A stretch of 64,000 bases of DNA from Cyclobacterium amurskyense (GCF_001050135.1 NZ_CP012040.1:3073001-3137000); one strand, 5' to 3'; shown: positions 26,673 through 36,433, counted from the stretch's first letter. Notes: a model not told the origin generated them from the sequence alone. Made by a program: numbers and translations.

Positions 26673-26711
26673 AAGTGGGTCTTGCCTTTATTGGTGGATC
26701 CACTTTTTTTT
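26673..26711 (+). terminator. Intrinsic terminator, about 200 nt after the GroES-like gene
   Basis: AAGTGGGTC (26673-26681) pairs with GATCCACTT (26697-26705), with one wobble, and runs into a T-tract to 26711. The 200-nt distance from the GroES-like stop means it could also end an unseen small RNA. Confidence 0.7.
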
Positions 26712-26762
26712 GTCCAGCTTTATTGACTTGTGAAAAGGGGTACCTGGTAGGTGAGTAGTGAG

Positions 26763-26981
26763 TTAAACCCGGATTATGTAATAGGATTTCTCCGTCCTGA
26801 CAATAGTCAGGGGTGAAGCCTGTCCCGTGTTTGCGGGAAGTGTTGCAATCGCAAGAAAATCAGGCTGTTTGGATATTTTAGCATAGCACCGCTATGGTGA
26901 AATTGAAAACAGCAACGAAGTGGCTGATTTTAAAGCGATTTCAGCACGTAATAGAATGTCTATTGCCTATTTCGGGTTAAA
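26763..26981 (+). repeat. Interspersed repeat, long form, copy B (reference copy)
   Basis: The copy starts TTAAACCCGGATTATGTAAT and ends CTATTTCGGGTTAAA, so the outer ends are imperfect inverted repeats. Inside are small hairpins: CCTGACAATAGTCAGG, TCCCGTGTTTGCGGGA and ATAGCACCGCTAT. Copy C on the other strand is nearly identical apart from about 20 nt near the left end, where B carries an extra CCTGACAATAGTCAGG hairpin. Confidence 0.85.
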
Positions 26982-27386
26982 GCAATTTTCTTAGGACAAA
27001 TAAAATTAGGCGTTCAATTCATTATTAAAACTTAGATAAATGAGCTTTTTGAAGTTTTGTTAACAATTTTCTTGGTTTAAGGGTTTATTGATCTATGGGT
27101 TTTACAAAGCAGGGTTGTTTACAATTTCCCTCTCAAAAAATTTGTATTTTGCATTTCCTTTTATGCTTTCTTTACAATTTTTCAGATTTATTGAGTGTTA
27201 AACCAGATTAATTTGTAGTTTAATGGGGATTTTATCACCAAAATGCGACTACACTGAGTACTTGTTTCTTAACTAATTAGATTTATAAAAACGTCTAATA
27301 TAGTTTGACCCGAGAGTGCGGTCTATTGAGATTGCTTGTTCTATTGCAGTTAAATTTTTATCCTAGAAAAACTTTAATTGAAGAAA

Positions 27387-29990
27387 ATGATTAACCCATC
27401 TATTTTTGAAAAAATCCCAAAAACTGATCTCCTGAATTTTTTAAAATCTCACTTTAATGAAGGAATATTGAGTTTTACAAAAGAGGAGGAATGGAATGCC
27501 GAATGTAATGAGGACATGTTGGCTACACTTGGTTTTTCTGAAGATAGTGGGCTGTTTCCTGGTCTATTTAATTTAATGAAGATTGGAGAAAAAGAACTTT
27601 TAATTGCTTTTTTAGAGAGAGCCGAATCTGAGGCCATTCAAAATTATACGATTAAGCTTCACTCGATGAATGGAAAGGTAATGACTTTGAAGCTAAATGG
27701 GTTTGGCCTTCCTGATTCCAATGCAGAGAAAGCAAGTGAATTTATTTTTTTTATTGAGAACTTAACTGAAGCTATAGAGAAGGAGAGTTTTCATCACCAA
27801 TGTAACCTCAAATCTAAGATTGGGTATTGGAGCATCGATCTCGAGAATAATTTACCGGAATGGAGTGCGGTTACCCGTCTTATTCATGAAGTGCCCGATG
27901 ATTATGTGCCATCGATGGAAGAAGCACTTGACTTTTATAAAGAAGGGAAAAGTCGAGAGGCTATTAAGAAGGCATTTGATAATACTTTAAAGACAGGAGA
28001 ATCTTATGAGCTTGATCTAATATTAATTACCTATACCAAAAAAGAAAAGTGGGTAAGAGCAATTGGTCAGGCAGAATTTATTGATGGAAAACCAGTAAGG
28101 GTTTTTGGGACTTTTCAGGATATACATAGTAAAAAAATTGCTCAGTTAAATTGGGCTGCTGAACAAGAAAAGTTTAAATATGCAGTACAAGGTACTAATT
28201 TGGGCATTTGGGAGTGGAACGTTCAAACTGGTGAGACCATCTTTAATGATAGGTGGGCGGAAATTCTCGGGTATAAAGTAAGTGAATTAGAACCTCTTAA
28301 TTTTCAAACTTGGGTAAACTTAATGGATCCTGAGGGTTTAAAAGTTGCAGAATCTAATTTGCAAGCCTGTTTTGAGGGGAAAACCGATTATTATGAATGT
28401 GAATTCAAAATGAGGCATAAGGATGGATCCAGCAGGTGGATTCATGCAAGGGGGAAGGTAATATCCTACACAGATGATGGTGAGCCAAAAATAATGTTTG
28501 GAACCCATCAGGACATTAATTTCTCAAAGTTAAAGGTCCAAAAACAAGCTATTTTTATTTCACAGGCACCTATTGCAATAGCAATGTTTGATAGGGAAGT
28601 TAAATACCTGGCAGTCTCCGAAAAATGGATGTCAGACAATGATATTGAAGACCAGTCTGTGATAGGGCAGTCTCACTATGAAGTTTTTCCTGAGATAGGT
28701 GAGGATTGGAAAAGAATCCATAGGGAATGTCTTGCGGGTGCAACCAGAAGTAAAAAAGAGGATAAATTTGTAAAAGATGATGGTACTGTTCAGTGGTTGT
28801 CTTGGGAAGTGAAGCCTTGGTATGATGAGGAAAACAATATTGGAGGTATAATCATGTATACTGAGGATGTTACAGAAAATAAAATTGTGAGCGAAAAGCT
28901 AGCGATTTCTTTAAATGCCTTTCAAAGGAATTTTGAGAATGCGGGGATTGGAATGGCCATCGTGTCTATAGAAGGGAAATGGCTTAATGTCAATGACAAA
29001 ATCTGTGATATGATTGGATACAGTAAGTCAGAATTTCAAGAACTGACTTTCCAAGACATAACCCATCCTGATGATTTGGCTTCTGATCTAGCTTTCCTTA
29101 AAGAGGTAATAGCCGGTAAGAGGCAGACCTATCAGGTGCAGAAAAGGTATGTTCATAAAATGGGGCATGAAGTTTCTGCCATTTTGGTCGTTTCGGTTGT
29201 GAAAGATACCAATAATAAAATCTTGTATTTTATCTCACAACTTATAGATATCACGGCCTTAAAAAATGCGCAAAACCAAATTTCTACGCTTCTCCAAACA
29301 ACACAGAAACAAAATGATCGCTTGAAAAATTTCGCTCACATAGTTTCTCATAACTTAAGGTCACACTCTTCAGGAATGAACATGTTACTTGAGTTATTGG
29401 AATTTGAGCACCCAAATTTATTTGACATGGAGATTATTGGTTTACTTAAAAAAGGAGGAGTCAATCTTTCAGAAACCATTGAACACTTAACTGAAATAGT
29501 AAACATAAACTTAAATGAGACTGCGGAATTGGAGCGTGTAGAATTGTCTAATATTATAAATAAAACGATTGAGAGTGTTTACCCTATCGCCATGCAGGAA
29601 GGAGTGGAGATAATAAATGAAGTGAAAAGTGAAGTGCATGTGTCAGGTTTTTCGGCATATATTGAAAGTATAGTGCTAAATTTTGTCACGAATGGGATTA
29701 AGTACAAGTCGCAAGAAAGAGATAGTTATTTAAAAGTTCGCCTAAAATTTCACGAAGATACAGTTGAAATTCAATTTGAAGACAATGGTTTAGGAATTGA
29801 CCTTAAAAAAAATGGAGGATCTTTGTTTGGTATGTACAAGACTTTTCACAGACATAAGGACTCTAGAGGAATAGGCTTATTTATCACTAAAAATCAAATT
29901 GAGAGTATCGGCGGAAGTGTGAGTGTGGAAAGTAAAGTAGGAGAAGGGACGTTATTTAGCGTGTTTCTTCTTAAAGATGATAAAATTTAA
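27387..29990 (+). CDS. Multi-PAS sensor histidine kinase
   Basis: I use ATG at 27387, giving 867 residues; a TTG at 27378 would add three. No transmembrane segment is seen, so it is probably a soluble sensor. It holds four or five PAS-like domains (about 20-130 partial, 140-255, 260-385 with GIWEWNVQTGETIFNDRWAEILGY, 390-505, 510-635), then a dimerisation helix with the phospho-accepting His in FAHIVSHNLRSH near residue 655, and a HATPase domain with NFVTNGIKYK, DNGLGID and GIGLFITK. The SHNLRSH H-box is typical of Bacteroidota PAS kinases. No response regulator is adjacent or fused, so it is an orphan kinase. The ligand cannot be inferred. Confidence 0.9.
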   Translation: MINPSIFEKIPKTDLLNFLKSHFNEGILSFTKEEEWNAECNEDMLATLGFSEDSGLFPGLFNLMKIGEKELLIAFLERAESEAIQNYTIKLHSMNGKVMTLKLNGFGLPDSNAEKASEFIFFIENLTEAIEKESFHHQCNLKSKIGYWSIDLENNLPEWSAVTRLIHEVPDDYVPSMEEALDFYKEGKSREAIKKAFDNTLKTGESYELDLILITYTKKEKWVRAIGQAEFIDGKPVRVFGTFQDIHSKKIAQLNWAAEQEKFKYAVQGTNLGIWEWNVQTGETIFNDRWAEILGYKVSELEPLNFQTWVNLMDPEGLKVAESNLQACFEGKTDYYECEFKMRHKDGSSRWIHARGKVISYTDDGEPKIMFGTHQDINFSKLKVQKQAIFISQAPIAIAMFDREVKYLAVSEKWMSDNDIEDQSVIGQSHYEVFPEIGEDWKRIHRECLAGATRSKKEDKFVKDDGTVQWLSWEVKPWYDEENNIGGIIMYTEDVTENKIVSEKLAISLNAFQRNFENAGIGMAIVSIEGKWLNVNDKICDMIGYSKSEFQELTFQDITHPDDLASDLAFLKEVIAGKRQTYQVQKRYVHKMGHEVSAILVVSVVKDTNNKILYFISQLIDITALKNAQNQISTLLQTTQKQNDRLKNFAHIVSHNLRSHSSGMNMLLELLEFEHPNLFDMEIIGLLKKGGVNLSETIEHLTEIVNINLNETAELERVELSNIINKTIESVYPIAMQEGVEIINEVKSEVHVSGFSAYIESIVLNFVTNGIKYKSQERDSYLKVRLKFHEDTVEIQFEDNGLGIDLKKNGGSLFGMYKTFHRHKDSRGIGLFITKNQIESIGGSVSVESKVGEGTLFSVFLLKDDKI

Positions 29991-30066
29991 TAACACTTTG
30001 ATGTTAAGTGATAAAAGTTGAGAACAGAGCAGTTATTTGCATTCATCTGCTGAAAAATAAAAGCAT

Positions 30067-30106
30067 AAAAAAAGCCATGGTAACATTGTTAACCATGGCT
30101 TTTTTT
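30067..30106. terminator. Bidirectional terminator between kinase and porin genes
   Basis: AGCCATGGT (30073-30081) pairs with ACCATGGCT (30092-30100), with A-rich (30067-30073) and T-rich (30100-30106) flanks on either side. It can serve both converging genes. Confidence 0.8.
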
Positions 30107-30139
30107 ATGTATGCTTGAAGTTTTATCTCTTATCTTAGA

Positions 30140-31309
30140 TTAGAAGGAGAATACACCTGCGACTAAGAATGAAGCTAAATTTTTAGAGCTTTGGTAATCA
30201 TTGTTGATAAAGAAATTATCAGACATCATATCCAGTCTAGTTTCTGGGATAATGGTAAAGTTATCTGTGATTTTGATGTTTCCAGAAAGGGTGCCTGCTA
30301 CCACTCTGCCATCACCAACTGTATTTAAACCAACAACACCATCAAGTCCATCATTGAATACTTTGAAATATTCTCCTCTTGCTCCAAGGGAAAATTTATC
30401 AGAAGTGGCAAATTGTAAGTATCCAGCAACTCCATAAAAACCATATCCATCTCCTGTGGCATCCTGTATAGATGTACCACTATACATTTGGCCAGCAGCG
30501 GTAGTGTTATAGGTAGTGTTAAGTCCTAGATACAAGGTTTCTGTGACGTCATAACCAGCTGTAAGGTCGATTTGAAAAGTGTTTCCCATAGAGCTTGGAC
30601 CGAAAGAAGGTAAAGTGTTCATATCTAGTTTTCCATCTTGGTCTCCATACAATACGTTTAAGTATGTTCCACCTGCATCAGTAGAATAACCCAGTTGCCC
30701 ACCAAATGTGTAAGAACCATAAAAGTTGAATTCCGTCATATCTGTAGGATTCATGATAGCAGCCATTAAAGACCAGTTGTCAGAAAGCTGGAAGTCAGCT
30801 TTTAGTCCTGTATGCGAGAATGGTCCATATGAAAACATATAAGAAGTGGAGTAGTTGAAGTTTCCAGTTGGAGAAATAACTTCATAGCCTAAATAAGTGT
30901 TGAAATTACCAAGCGTGAAAGTAACCGCATCACTTACATTGTAGTACATGTAAAGTTGGTTTACAATTTGAGAACTACCGGCCATTCCACCAGCGTAAAG
31001 CGGAGATCCGAAAACGGCATCTTCACCTCTAGGTCCGAAAACCAAATCAGCAACAAAACCGACTTTTTCACCTTCATAAGTGGCAATTACATTTGCCATT
31101 CCCAATGAAAATCCAGATAAGTTGGCAAATGAAGTGGCAGGAGCCTGCGCAGCATCACCCTTGTTCGGTGCATTTAAATTACTTCTAAAGTAGGCGTCTA
31201 CTGAGCCTGAAAGTGCAAATTTTGATTGGGTTTCTTCTGTCTCCTGAGCCAAGATAAATGTAACTGGCAATAAAAATAGGATTGTTAATATTGTATAAAA
31301 TCTTTTCAT
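30140..31309 (-). CDS. Outer membrane beta-barrel porin paired with Amt
   Basis: I use ATG at 31309, since the upstream part of the frame (to 31348) does not look like a signal peptide. The 389-residue protein starts MKRFYTILTILFLLPVTFILAQ, a clear signal peptide. The rest is a run of amphipathic beta-strands with many Gly, Tyr and Ser residues, and ends in Phe, all consistent with an outer membrane porin of the BBP2/OmpL-like type. It is 104 nt downstream of the ammonium transporter on the same strand, a pairing I know from other Bacteroidota, so it may let ammonium or a related solute through the outer membrane. The substrate is inferred. Confidence 0.78.
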   Translation of the reverse strand: MKRFYTILTILFLLPVTFILAQETEETQSKFALSGSVDAYFRSNLNAPNKGDAAQAPATSFANLSGFSLGMANVIATYEGEKVGFVADLVFGPRGEDAVFGSPLYAGGMAGSSQIVNQLYMYYNVSDAVTFTLGNFNTYLGYEVISPTGNFNYSTSYMFSYGPFSHTGLKADFQLSDNWSLMAAIMNPTDMTEFNFYGSYTFGGQLGYSTDAGGTYLNVLYGDQDGKLDMNTLPSFGPSSMGNTFQIDLTAGYDVTETLYLGLNTTYNTTAAGQMYSGTSIQDATGDGYGFYGVAGYLQFATSDKFSLGARGEYFKVFNDGLDGVVGLNTVGDGRVVAGTLSGNIKITDNFTIIPETRLDMMSDNFFINNDYQSSKNLASFLVAGVFSF

Positions 31310-31413
31310 CTGTATTTTGATTGAATTTGAAAATATAATTAGAACCAATGGGTGCCTGCTCTTCTAGTTTGTGCTTAGAATCGCAGGACCCTGGTTAAAG
31401 TTTTTATTGAAAT

Positions 31414-32712
31414 CTATTCGTCATAAACGATAGTGTAACCTCTGATACCGTGCTCATGACTATCAAGTCCGGATATCTCATGTTCTTCAGATACTCTTAT
31501 TCCTATTGTCTTCTTCAATACGAAAAAGATAGCAAGGGCAGAAAAGAAGGCTACCACGCCACAGATAAGGATACCTATTAGTTGAGTTAAAACGGTGTGC
31601 TCAGGATTGTTAGAGAAAATACCAACTGCTAAGGTTCCCCAAATACCGCAAGTAAGGTGGACAGAAACAGCACCAACCACATCATCAAGTTTTAATTTGT
31701 CAAGTAAGATTGCTGACAATACCACAAGTATACCTGCAATAAAGCCTATCAATAGTGCGTATATGGGATTGATAACATCAGCGCCTGCTGTTATACCAAC
31801 TAGTCCAGCGAGGATCCCGTTCAATACCATCCCTAAATCAAGTCGTTTGAAAGCGATATAGGCAGCGAAAAAACCTCCTAGTCCACCTGCACAAGCCGCA
31901 AGAGATGTTGTTACAAGTACGAAAGACACTAATCCAGGATCAGCAGAAAGAACAGAGCCTCCATTAAATCCAAACCAACCTAACCAAAGTAGGAAAACAC
32001 CAATCACTGCCAAAGGAACACTTGATCCTGGCTTTTCTATTGTTTTACCATTTACATATTTACCTATACGAGGACCTACCATAATAACCCCAGCTAATGC
32101 TCCCCAGCCACCTACAGAATGAACCAAAGTTGAACCTGCGAAATCATAAAAGCCCATGGCGTCAAGAGCTCCTCCGCCCCATTTCCAGCTACCAATTATT
32201 GGATAAACCATTCCAACAAAGATCACTGTGAAAATTAGATAAGCCCAAAGCTTAACTCTCTCTGCAATAGCGCCTGATACAATTGTAGCGGCAGTAGCAG
32301 CAAACATGGCTTGAAAAAGAAAGTCTGTCCAGTAAGTGTATCCAGCGTCTGCATATTCAGTGCTAACATCTGCACTTGCAGGGCTAAACCAGAACATGCT
32401 CCATCCGGCACTGTCAAAACCAAACCAACCTGGAACGTCAAATCCAGGGTACATTAGGAAAAAGCCAAGTAAGCCATAAGACAAAATACCTATAATAGGT
32501 GTTACTGTATTTTTAAAAAGAATATTAACAGTATTTTTTGCCTGGCCAAAACCAGCTTCTACACCGGCAAACCCAAGGTGCATAATGAATACAAGAGCCG
32601 TAGCCAGCATCATCCAAACATTGTTTGTTGTAAGGAGGTTCTGAGCGATTGCGTCGGCATAGTCAACTCCACTAGAACTGACTTGTAATAAAGGTGGTAA
32701 AATGTTTTTCAT
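31414..32712 (-). CDS. amt: Ammonium transporter
   Basis: I use ATG at 32712 (432 residues); an in-frame TTG at 32721 would add three residues. The protein has eleven transmembrane helices. Characteristic stretches are LVFIMHLGFAGVEAGF, FQAMFAATAATIVSGAIAERVK, the phrase DFAGSTLVHSVGGWGALAG with the first pore His (HSVGG), and SVHLTCGIWGTLAVGIF with the second pore His. It moves ammonium or ammonia into the cell. The C-terminus ends in a short cytoplasmic tail. A glnK/PII gene, the usual partner, is not adjacent; the porin downstream is. The N-terminal region has no separate signal peptide. Confidence 0.96.
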   Translation of the reverse strand: MKNILPPLLQVSSSGVDYADAIAQNLLTTNNVWMMLATALVFIMHLGFAGVEAGFGQAKNTVNILFKNTVTPIIGILSYGLLGFFLMYPGFDVPGWFGFDSAGWSMFWFSPASADVSTEYADAGYTYWTDFLFQAMFAATAATIVSGAIAERVKLWAYLIFTVIFVGMVYPIIGSWKWGGGALDAMGFYDFAGSTLVHSVGGWGALAGVIMVGPRIGKYVNGKTIEKPGSSVPLAVIGVFLLWLGWFGFNGGSVLSADPGLVSFVLVTTSLAACAGGLGGFFAAYIAFKRLDLGMVLNGILAGLVGITAGADVINPIYALLIGFIAGILVVLSAILLDKLKLDDVVGAVSVHLTCGIWGTLAVGIFSNNPEHTVLTQLIGILICGVVAFFSALAIFFVLKKTIGIRVSEEHEISGLDSHEHGIRGYTIVYDE

Positions 32713-32771
32713 AGATTCCAAAGAATTAATGTGTTACAGGTTGAATTTTTACTTTCAATTTTAATTCGATA

Positions 32772-32779
32772 CAAATTTA
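32772..32779 (-). promoter_or_regulatory. Candidate -7 element of the amt promoter
   Basis: On the minus strand the sequence reads TAAATTTG, a full TAnnTTTG match, about 60 nt before the amt ATG. A -33 TTTG at the right distance is absent (the nearest is 13 nt away), so this is only a candidate. No NtrC-type or sigma-54 site was recognised. Confidence 0.3.
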
Positions 32780-33005
32780 GACAATTAATAGTCAAAAAAA
32801 CAACTAATTTAATCCTGATAAGTGTAAAATTTACAAAACAAGGGTTAAAATGTACCTTAAAAATAGATTTATTATGTTTTAAAATGTATTCAAGGGTAAT
32901 ATTTACACCTTATATTTTTCAATACTAATATTTGTAAAAAACGAGTTGTATAGAATATATAAGTGGTAATGTTTGTTTTCTGCGATACATATAATGGATT
33001 TATAA

Positions 33006-33045
33006 TAAAAAAACCATCACCTATTTTGAATAAGTGATGGTTTTT
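33006..33045 (-). terminator. Terminator of the hemB unit
   Basis: A 12-bp perfect stem (33009-33020 with 33034-33045) lies 166 nt past the hemB stop codon on the minus strand, with an A-run on the plus strand (33006-33013) that gives the U-tract. It could work in both directions, because the other side is T-rich. Confidence 0.65.
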
Positions 33046-33211
33046 AAGTGTTCAGTACCGTCCAGGAGATTGGTATTATTCCAATAAAAAATTTATTTTC
33101 CTATTTTTTTAAAATAATTGCAATAACTTTAACTATTAAGAATTTTAATTCCGTTTTTAATAGCTGTTTTGCAATGAAAGTAGGGATTTGTTATTGATTT
33201 TAAAACATATG

Positions 33212-34180
33212 TTATTGTTGTAGGAGGGCAAATTCTTTGGCAAAGTAGGTGAGAATGACTTTTGCTCCGGCTCTTTTTATACTAAGTAATGACTCAGTCA
33301 TTGCCCTTTCGCCATCCAGCCAGCCATTGGTAGCAGAAGCTTTGATCATGGCATATTCACCACTTACGTTATAAGCTGCTATTGGGAGGGGAAACTGGTC
33401 ATGCAATAGTTTAATGATGTCTAAATAGGCTAGGGCCGGCTTCACCATTAGAAAATCTGCGCCTTCATCAAAATCCAATTGGCCTTCAATCAAAGCCTCC
33501 TGGCTATTTGAAGGATCCATTTGGTAGGTTTTTTTGTCTCCAGCTTTAGGGGCAGAGTCTAGTGCATCTCGGAAAGGGTTGTAAAAAGCGCTTGCGTACT
33601 TTGCTGTATAAGACATAATCGATACGTCTTGGAAACCATTTTTATCAAGTAATCTTCTCAAATAGCCTACTCGTCCATCCATCATGTCGGATGGGCCTAT
33701 TATGTCTGCACCAGCCCTTGCTTGGGCAAGAGTCATTTTCCCTAAAATTTCCAGGGTTTCATCGTTCAGTATTTTCCCATTCTCGACAAGTCCGTCATGT
33801 CCATCTATACTATAGGGATCCATGGCTACATCCGTCATAACGCATGCTTCCGGGAAAGTTTGCTTAATGGTAAAGAGTGCTTTTAAGTAAAAGGTGTCTT
33901 CTCGATGGCTTTCTGTAGCCCATCGATCTTTTTTATCTTCAGTATATGCTGGGAAAATATCAAAGGTAGTGATGCCTAATTTAAGGCAGCTTTCAATTTC
34001 TATTAACATTTGATCCAAGGAATACCGATATATTCCAGGCATAGACTTTACGGGTACCTTCTGGTTGATTCCATCAATTAAAAACAATGGTAGAATAAAA
34101 TCTTTGACAGACAGTCTAGTTTCTTCAATCAACGCACGAATAGCTGGAGATTTTCTATTTCTTCTGGGCCTTCTCAACAT
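33212..34180 (-). CDS. hemB: Porphobilinogen synthase (delta-aminolevulinate dehydratase)
   Basis: HemB condenses two molecules of 5-aminolevulinate into porphobilinogen, the second step of tetrapyrrole and heme synthesis. The 322-residue length is typical. Schiff-base lysines are K194 in SYTAKYAS and K247 in LMVKPALAY. The metal-site stretch TDVAMDPYSIDGHDG (116-130) has Ala, Asp and Asp where zinc enzymes have three Cys, so it is of the magnesium-dependent type. It lies on the minus strand, 84 nt downstream of a HAD phosphatase and possibly in one unit with rocD. A terminator follows. Confidence 0.96.
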   Translation of the reverse strand: MLRRPRRNRKSPAIRALIEETRLSVKDFILPLFLIDGINQKVPVKSMPGIYRYSLDQMLIEIESCLKLGITTFDIFPAYTEDKKDRWATESHREDTFYLKALFTIKQTFPEACVMTDVAMDPYSIDGHDGLVENGKILNDETLEILGKMTLAQARAGADIIGPSDMMDGRVGYLRRLLDKNGFQDVSIMSYTAKYASAFYNPFRDALDSAPKAGDKKTYQMDPSNSQEALIEGQLDFDEGADFLMVKPALAYLDIIKLLHDQFPLPIAAYNVSGEYAMIKASATNGWLDGERAMTESLLSIKRAGAKVILTYFAKEFALLQQ

Positions 34181-34264
34181 GGCTTTTGTTTTAAGGTTAG
34201 GTATTTAATAGTATTGGTAAAATTGATCACTCTCCTACTAAAAAGGGAGCTTATTAGGTATTCC

Positions 34265-34921
34265 TTATTGTAAAAGTTGATCTACAGTTTGTAGATCAAT
34301 TTCTGAATAGTCATTAATATACAACTGACAAGGAGGTAGATCTTCTTTGGCATGTGAAGAGAGAACCCCAACCACTTGCATCCCCGCGTTGATGGCGGCA
34401 GAAACCCCTGAAAAAGAATCTTCGAAAACCAGACAATTTGCAGGGTTTACATCCAGTAATTTTGCGGAGGTAAGGTAGACTTCAGGGTCAGGCTTGTGGT
34501 TCTTAACATTCTCACTAGCTAAAATTGATTCCATATTAGGTGAAAATTTCAGGTGACCCATGATGAGATCTAAATTGGCTCTCGGTGCCGAAGTAGCCAC
34601 ACCTGTACGGTACCCCTCTTTTTTTAATCCTTGGAGAAATGGAAGGAATTCTGGGATCGTTTTAATATTGTCTGCATATATTTCTCTAAACAGGCCTTCT
34701 TTTTCATTTTCAAGGTTTGTGAATTCTTCCCCTACAATTTCTCTTCCTAAGAAATGGTTGAAAATGTACTTGTTACTTTTGCCGTACATGTGTTTTTCGA
34801 ATTCTTCTTCAGTGGGGTTAAGTCCCCTTTTTCCAAAAAACACTTTAAAGGCTTCAGAGTGGAAGGGGTTGGTGTGGCAAATCACACCATCCATATCAAA
34901 AATTACCGCTTGGTTTCTCAT
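34265..34921 (-). CDS. HAD-superfamily phosphatase, beta-phosphoglucomutase-like
   Basis: This 218-residue protein has FDMDGVICHT at the start (HAD motif I, with the nucleophile Asp and the acid Asp), GVATSAPR in motif II, KPDPEVY in motif III and FEDSFSGVSAA in motif IV. The cap domain (about 17-80) is of the helical subclass I type found in beta-phosphoglucomutases and small sugar-phosphate phosphatases. Substrate unknown. It lies between rocD (11 nt upstream) and hemB, on the same strand. Confidence 0.88.
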   Translation of the reverse strand: MRNQAVIFDMDGVICHTNPFHSEAFKVFFGKRGLNPTEEEFEKHMYGKSNKYIFNHFLGREIVGEEFTNLENEKEGLFREIYADNIKTIPEFLPFLQGLKKEGYRTGVATSAPRANLDLIMGHLKFSPNMESILASENVKNHKPDPEVYLTSAKLLDVNPANCLVFEDSFSGVSAAINAGMQVVGVLSSHAKEDLPPCQLYINDYSEIDLQTVDQLLQ

Positions 34922-34931
34922 TTTTAGCTTT

Positions 34932-36209
34932 TCAGGATTTTTTAAAATTTAAAATTGTGCGTTCAATGATGTCACAGCAATCATGAAGTTCTTCTTCAGT
35001 CATTACAAGTGGAGGGGCAAAGCGGATAATATTTCCATGAGTAGGTTTGGCGAGGAGTCCATTGTCTTTTAAACCGACACAAATGTCCCAGGCAGTTGTA
35101 CTGTCTGCAGTGTCATTGATCACTATAGCATTTAATAAGCCACGACCTCTTACGAGCTTGATGAGTTGGGTCTTCTTTATTAGCTGCTCCATGCGTTTCC
35201 TAAATAAATCCCCCAAATGCCGGGCATTTTGTGCTAATCTTTCGTCTTTCACGACTTCCAATGCAGCGATGGCTACTTTTGCGCCCAGTGGGTTACCTCC
35301 AAAGGTGGACCCATGCTGTCCGGGATGGATAACCTCCATAATGGTATTGTTGGCAAGTACAGCAGAAACAGGGAAAAAGCCACCAGAAAGTGCCTTTCCA
35401 AGAATTAGGATGTCAGGTTCTACATAGCTGTCTTGTTTTTCGCAATGTCCTTGACAGCTGCAATTCCCACAAACGGCAAGTAAAGAACCTGTTCTAGCTA
35501 TGCCGGTTTGTATTTCGTCTGCCATTAACAATACATTGTGTTCCTTGCAAAGTTTTTTGGCTTCTTTAATATAGTCTTGGTTAGGGGTGATTACACCTGC
35601 TTCCCCTTGGATCGGTTCTATTAGAAAACCGACGGTGTCAGGATTATTGATTAGCACCGCACTGAGTGCTTCCAGATCGTTGTAAGGGATTTGTATAAAA
35701 CCTGGTGTATAAGGCCCAAAATTATTACGTGCATCCTCATCTGTGGAAAAAGAAACAATAGTAGTGGTCCTACCATGAAAATTTTCTTTGGCAACAATTA
35801 TTTTAGCTTGATGTGGTTGTACTGCTTTTTTATCGTATCCCCATTTCCTAGCAATCTTGATGGCTGTCTCTACGGCTTCCGCTCCAGTATTCATTGGGAG
35901 TACTTTGTCAAAACCGAAATAGGAGGTGATGTATTCCTCATAAGGCCCTAGTGTGTCATTGTAAAATGCCCTTGATGTTAAGGTGAGTGTTCCGGCTTGT
36001 TCTACAAGAGCATTTTTTATTTTAGGATGGCAATGTCCTTGATTTACAGCAGAATACGCAGAGAGAAAATCGTAGTATTTTTTACCTTCTACATCCCAAA
36101 GGTAAACCCCTTCGCCTTTACTAAGGACCACTGGCAAGGGGTGGTAATTGTGTGCACCAAATTTATTTTCTAGCTGAATGGCTTCCTGACTTGAGCTGAT
36201 TTTCTTCAT
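34932..36209 (-). CDS. rocD: Ornithine--oxo-acid transaminase with a Cys-rich insert
   Basis: I use ATG at 36209, giving 425 residues; the frame runs 30 codons further up to 36299, but that part ([11 protein letters not shown]...) has no family support. It is a fold-type I PLP aminotransferase that converts ornithine to glutamate 5-semialdehyde. The PLP Lys is K272 in ILGKALSGG, the PLP Asp is in [15 protein letters not shown], and [13 protein letters not shown] is conserved. Residues 247-256 read [10 protein letters not shown], an insertion of Cys-rich sequence where most members have CDY/CDHE. Together with arginine deiminase this suggests use of arginine as a nitrogen source. A minus-strand TATATTTG box (36271-36278) lies 62 nt before the start. 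Confidence 0.93.
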   Translation of the reverse strand: MKKISSSQEAIQLENKFGAHNYHPLPVVLSKGEGVYLWDVEGKKYYDFLSAYSAVNQGHCHPKIKNALVEQAGTLTLTSRAFYNDTLGPYEEYITSYFGFDKVLPMNTGAEAVETAIKIARKWGYDKKAVQPHQAKIIVAKENFHGRTTTIVSFSTDEDARNNFGPYTPGFIQIPYNDLEALSAVLINNPDTVGFLIEPIQGEAGVITPNQDYIKEAKKLCKEHNVLLMADEIQTGIARTGSLLAVCGNCSCQGHCEKQDSYVEPDILILGKALSGGFFPVSAVLANNTIMEVIHPGQHGSTFGGNPLGAKVAIAALEVVKDERLAQNARHLGDLFRKRMEQLIKKTQLIKLVRGRGLLNAIVINDTADSTTAWDICVGLKDNGLLAKPTHGNIIRFAPPLVMTEEELHDCCDIIERTILNFKKS

Positions 36210-36356
36210 TCTGGATTCCTTTTTTTTGTTCAATTTAAATATATATTTGCAGCACAATTGCACTGTTTGGCAAATATAATAAAAGGGTTTTGGAATCATT
36301 AATCAAAACCAAAAACTTGGAGCGCAGGGATTTATTAAATAATTATGGGGTACACT

Positions 36357-36387
36357 TTTGTTATTTAATGAAATCTTCCGATATTTG
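36357..36387 (+). promoter_or_regulatory. Promoter of rpmB-rpmG-DUF4295-ftsY
   Basis: TTTG at 36357-36360, then 19 nt, then GATATTTG at 36380-36387, one mismatch from TAnnTTTG. The predicted start, near 36392, is about 42 nt before the rpmB ATG. Confidence 0.55.
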
Positions 36388-36433
36388 CAAACCCAATTGA
36401 AAAAAGTCAATCATTACTGGATACATATATATC

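Larger units (their letters stand above)
26474..27377. other. Intergenic region of 904 nt with terminator and repeat copy B
   Basis: The region holds a hairpin terminator (26673-26711), a full-length interspersed repeat (26763-26981), and about 400 AT-rich nt before the histidine kinase. No ORF of good codon use is visible. Around 27284-27306 there are imperfect TCTAAT/CTAATTAGA pairs, and no clear promoter for the kinase gene. Confidence 0.6.
32713..33211. other. AT-rich intergenic region between amt and hemB
   Basis: About 500 nt without a convincing gene. The only structure I see is the hairpin terminator at 33009-33045, plus a minus-strand TAAATTTG box at 32772-32779 that could be the -7 element for amt. 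The rest is low-complexity A/T. Confidence 0.55.
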
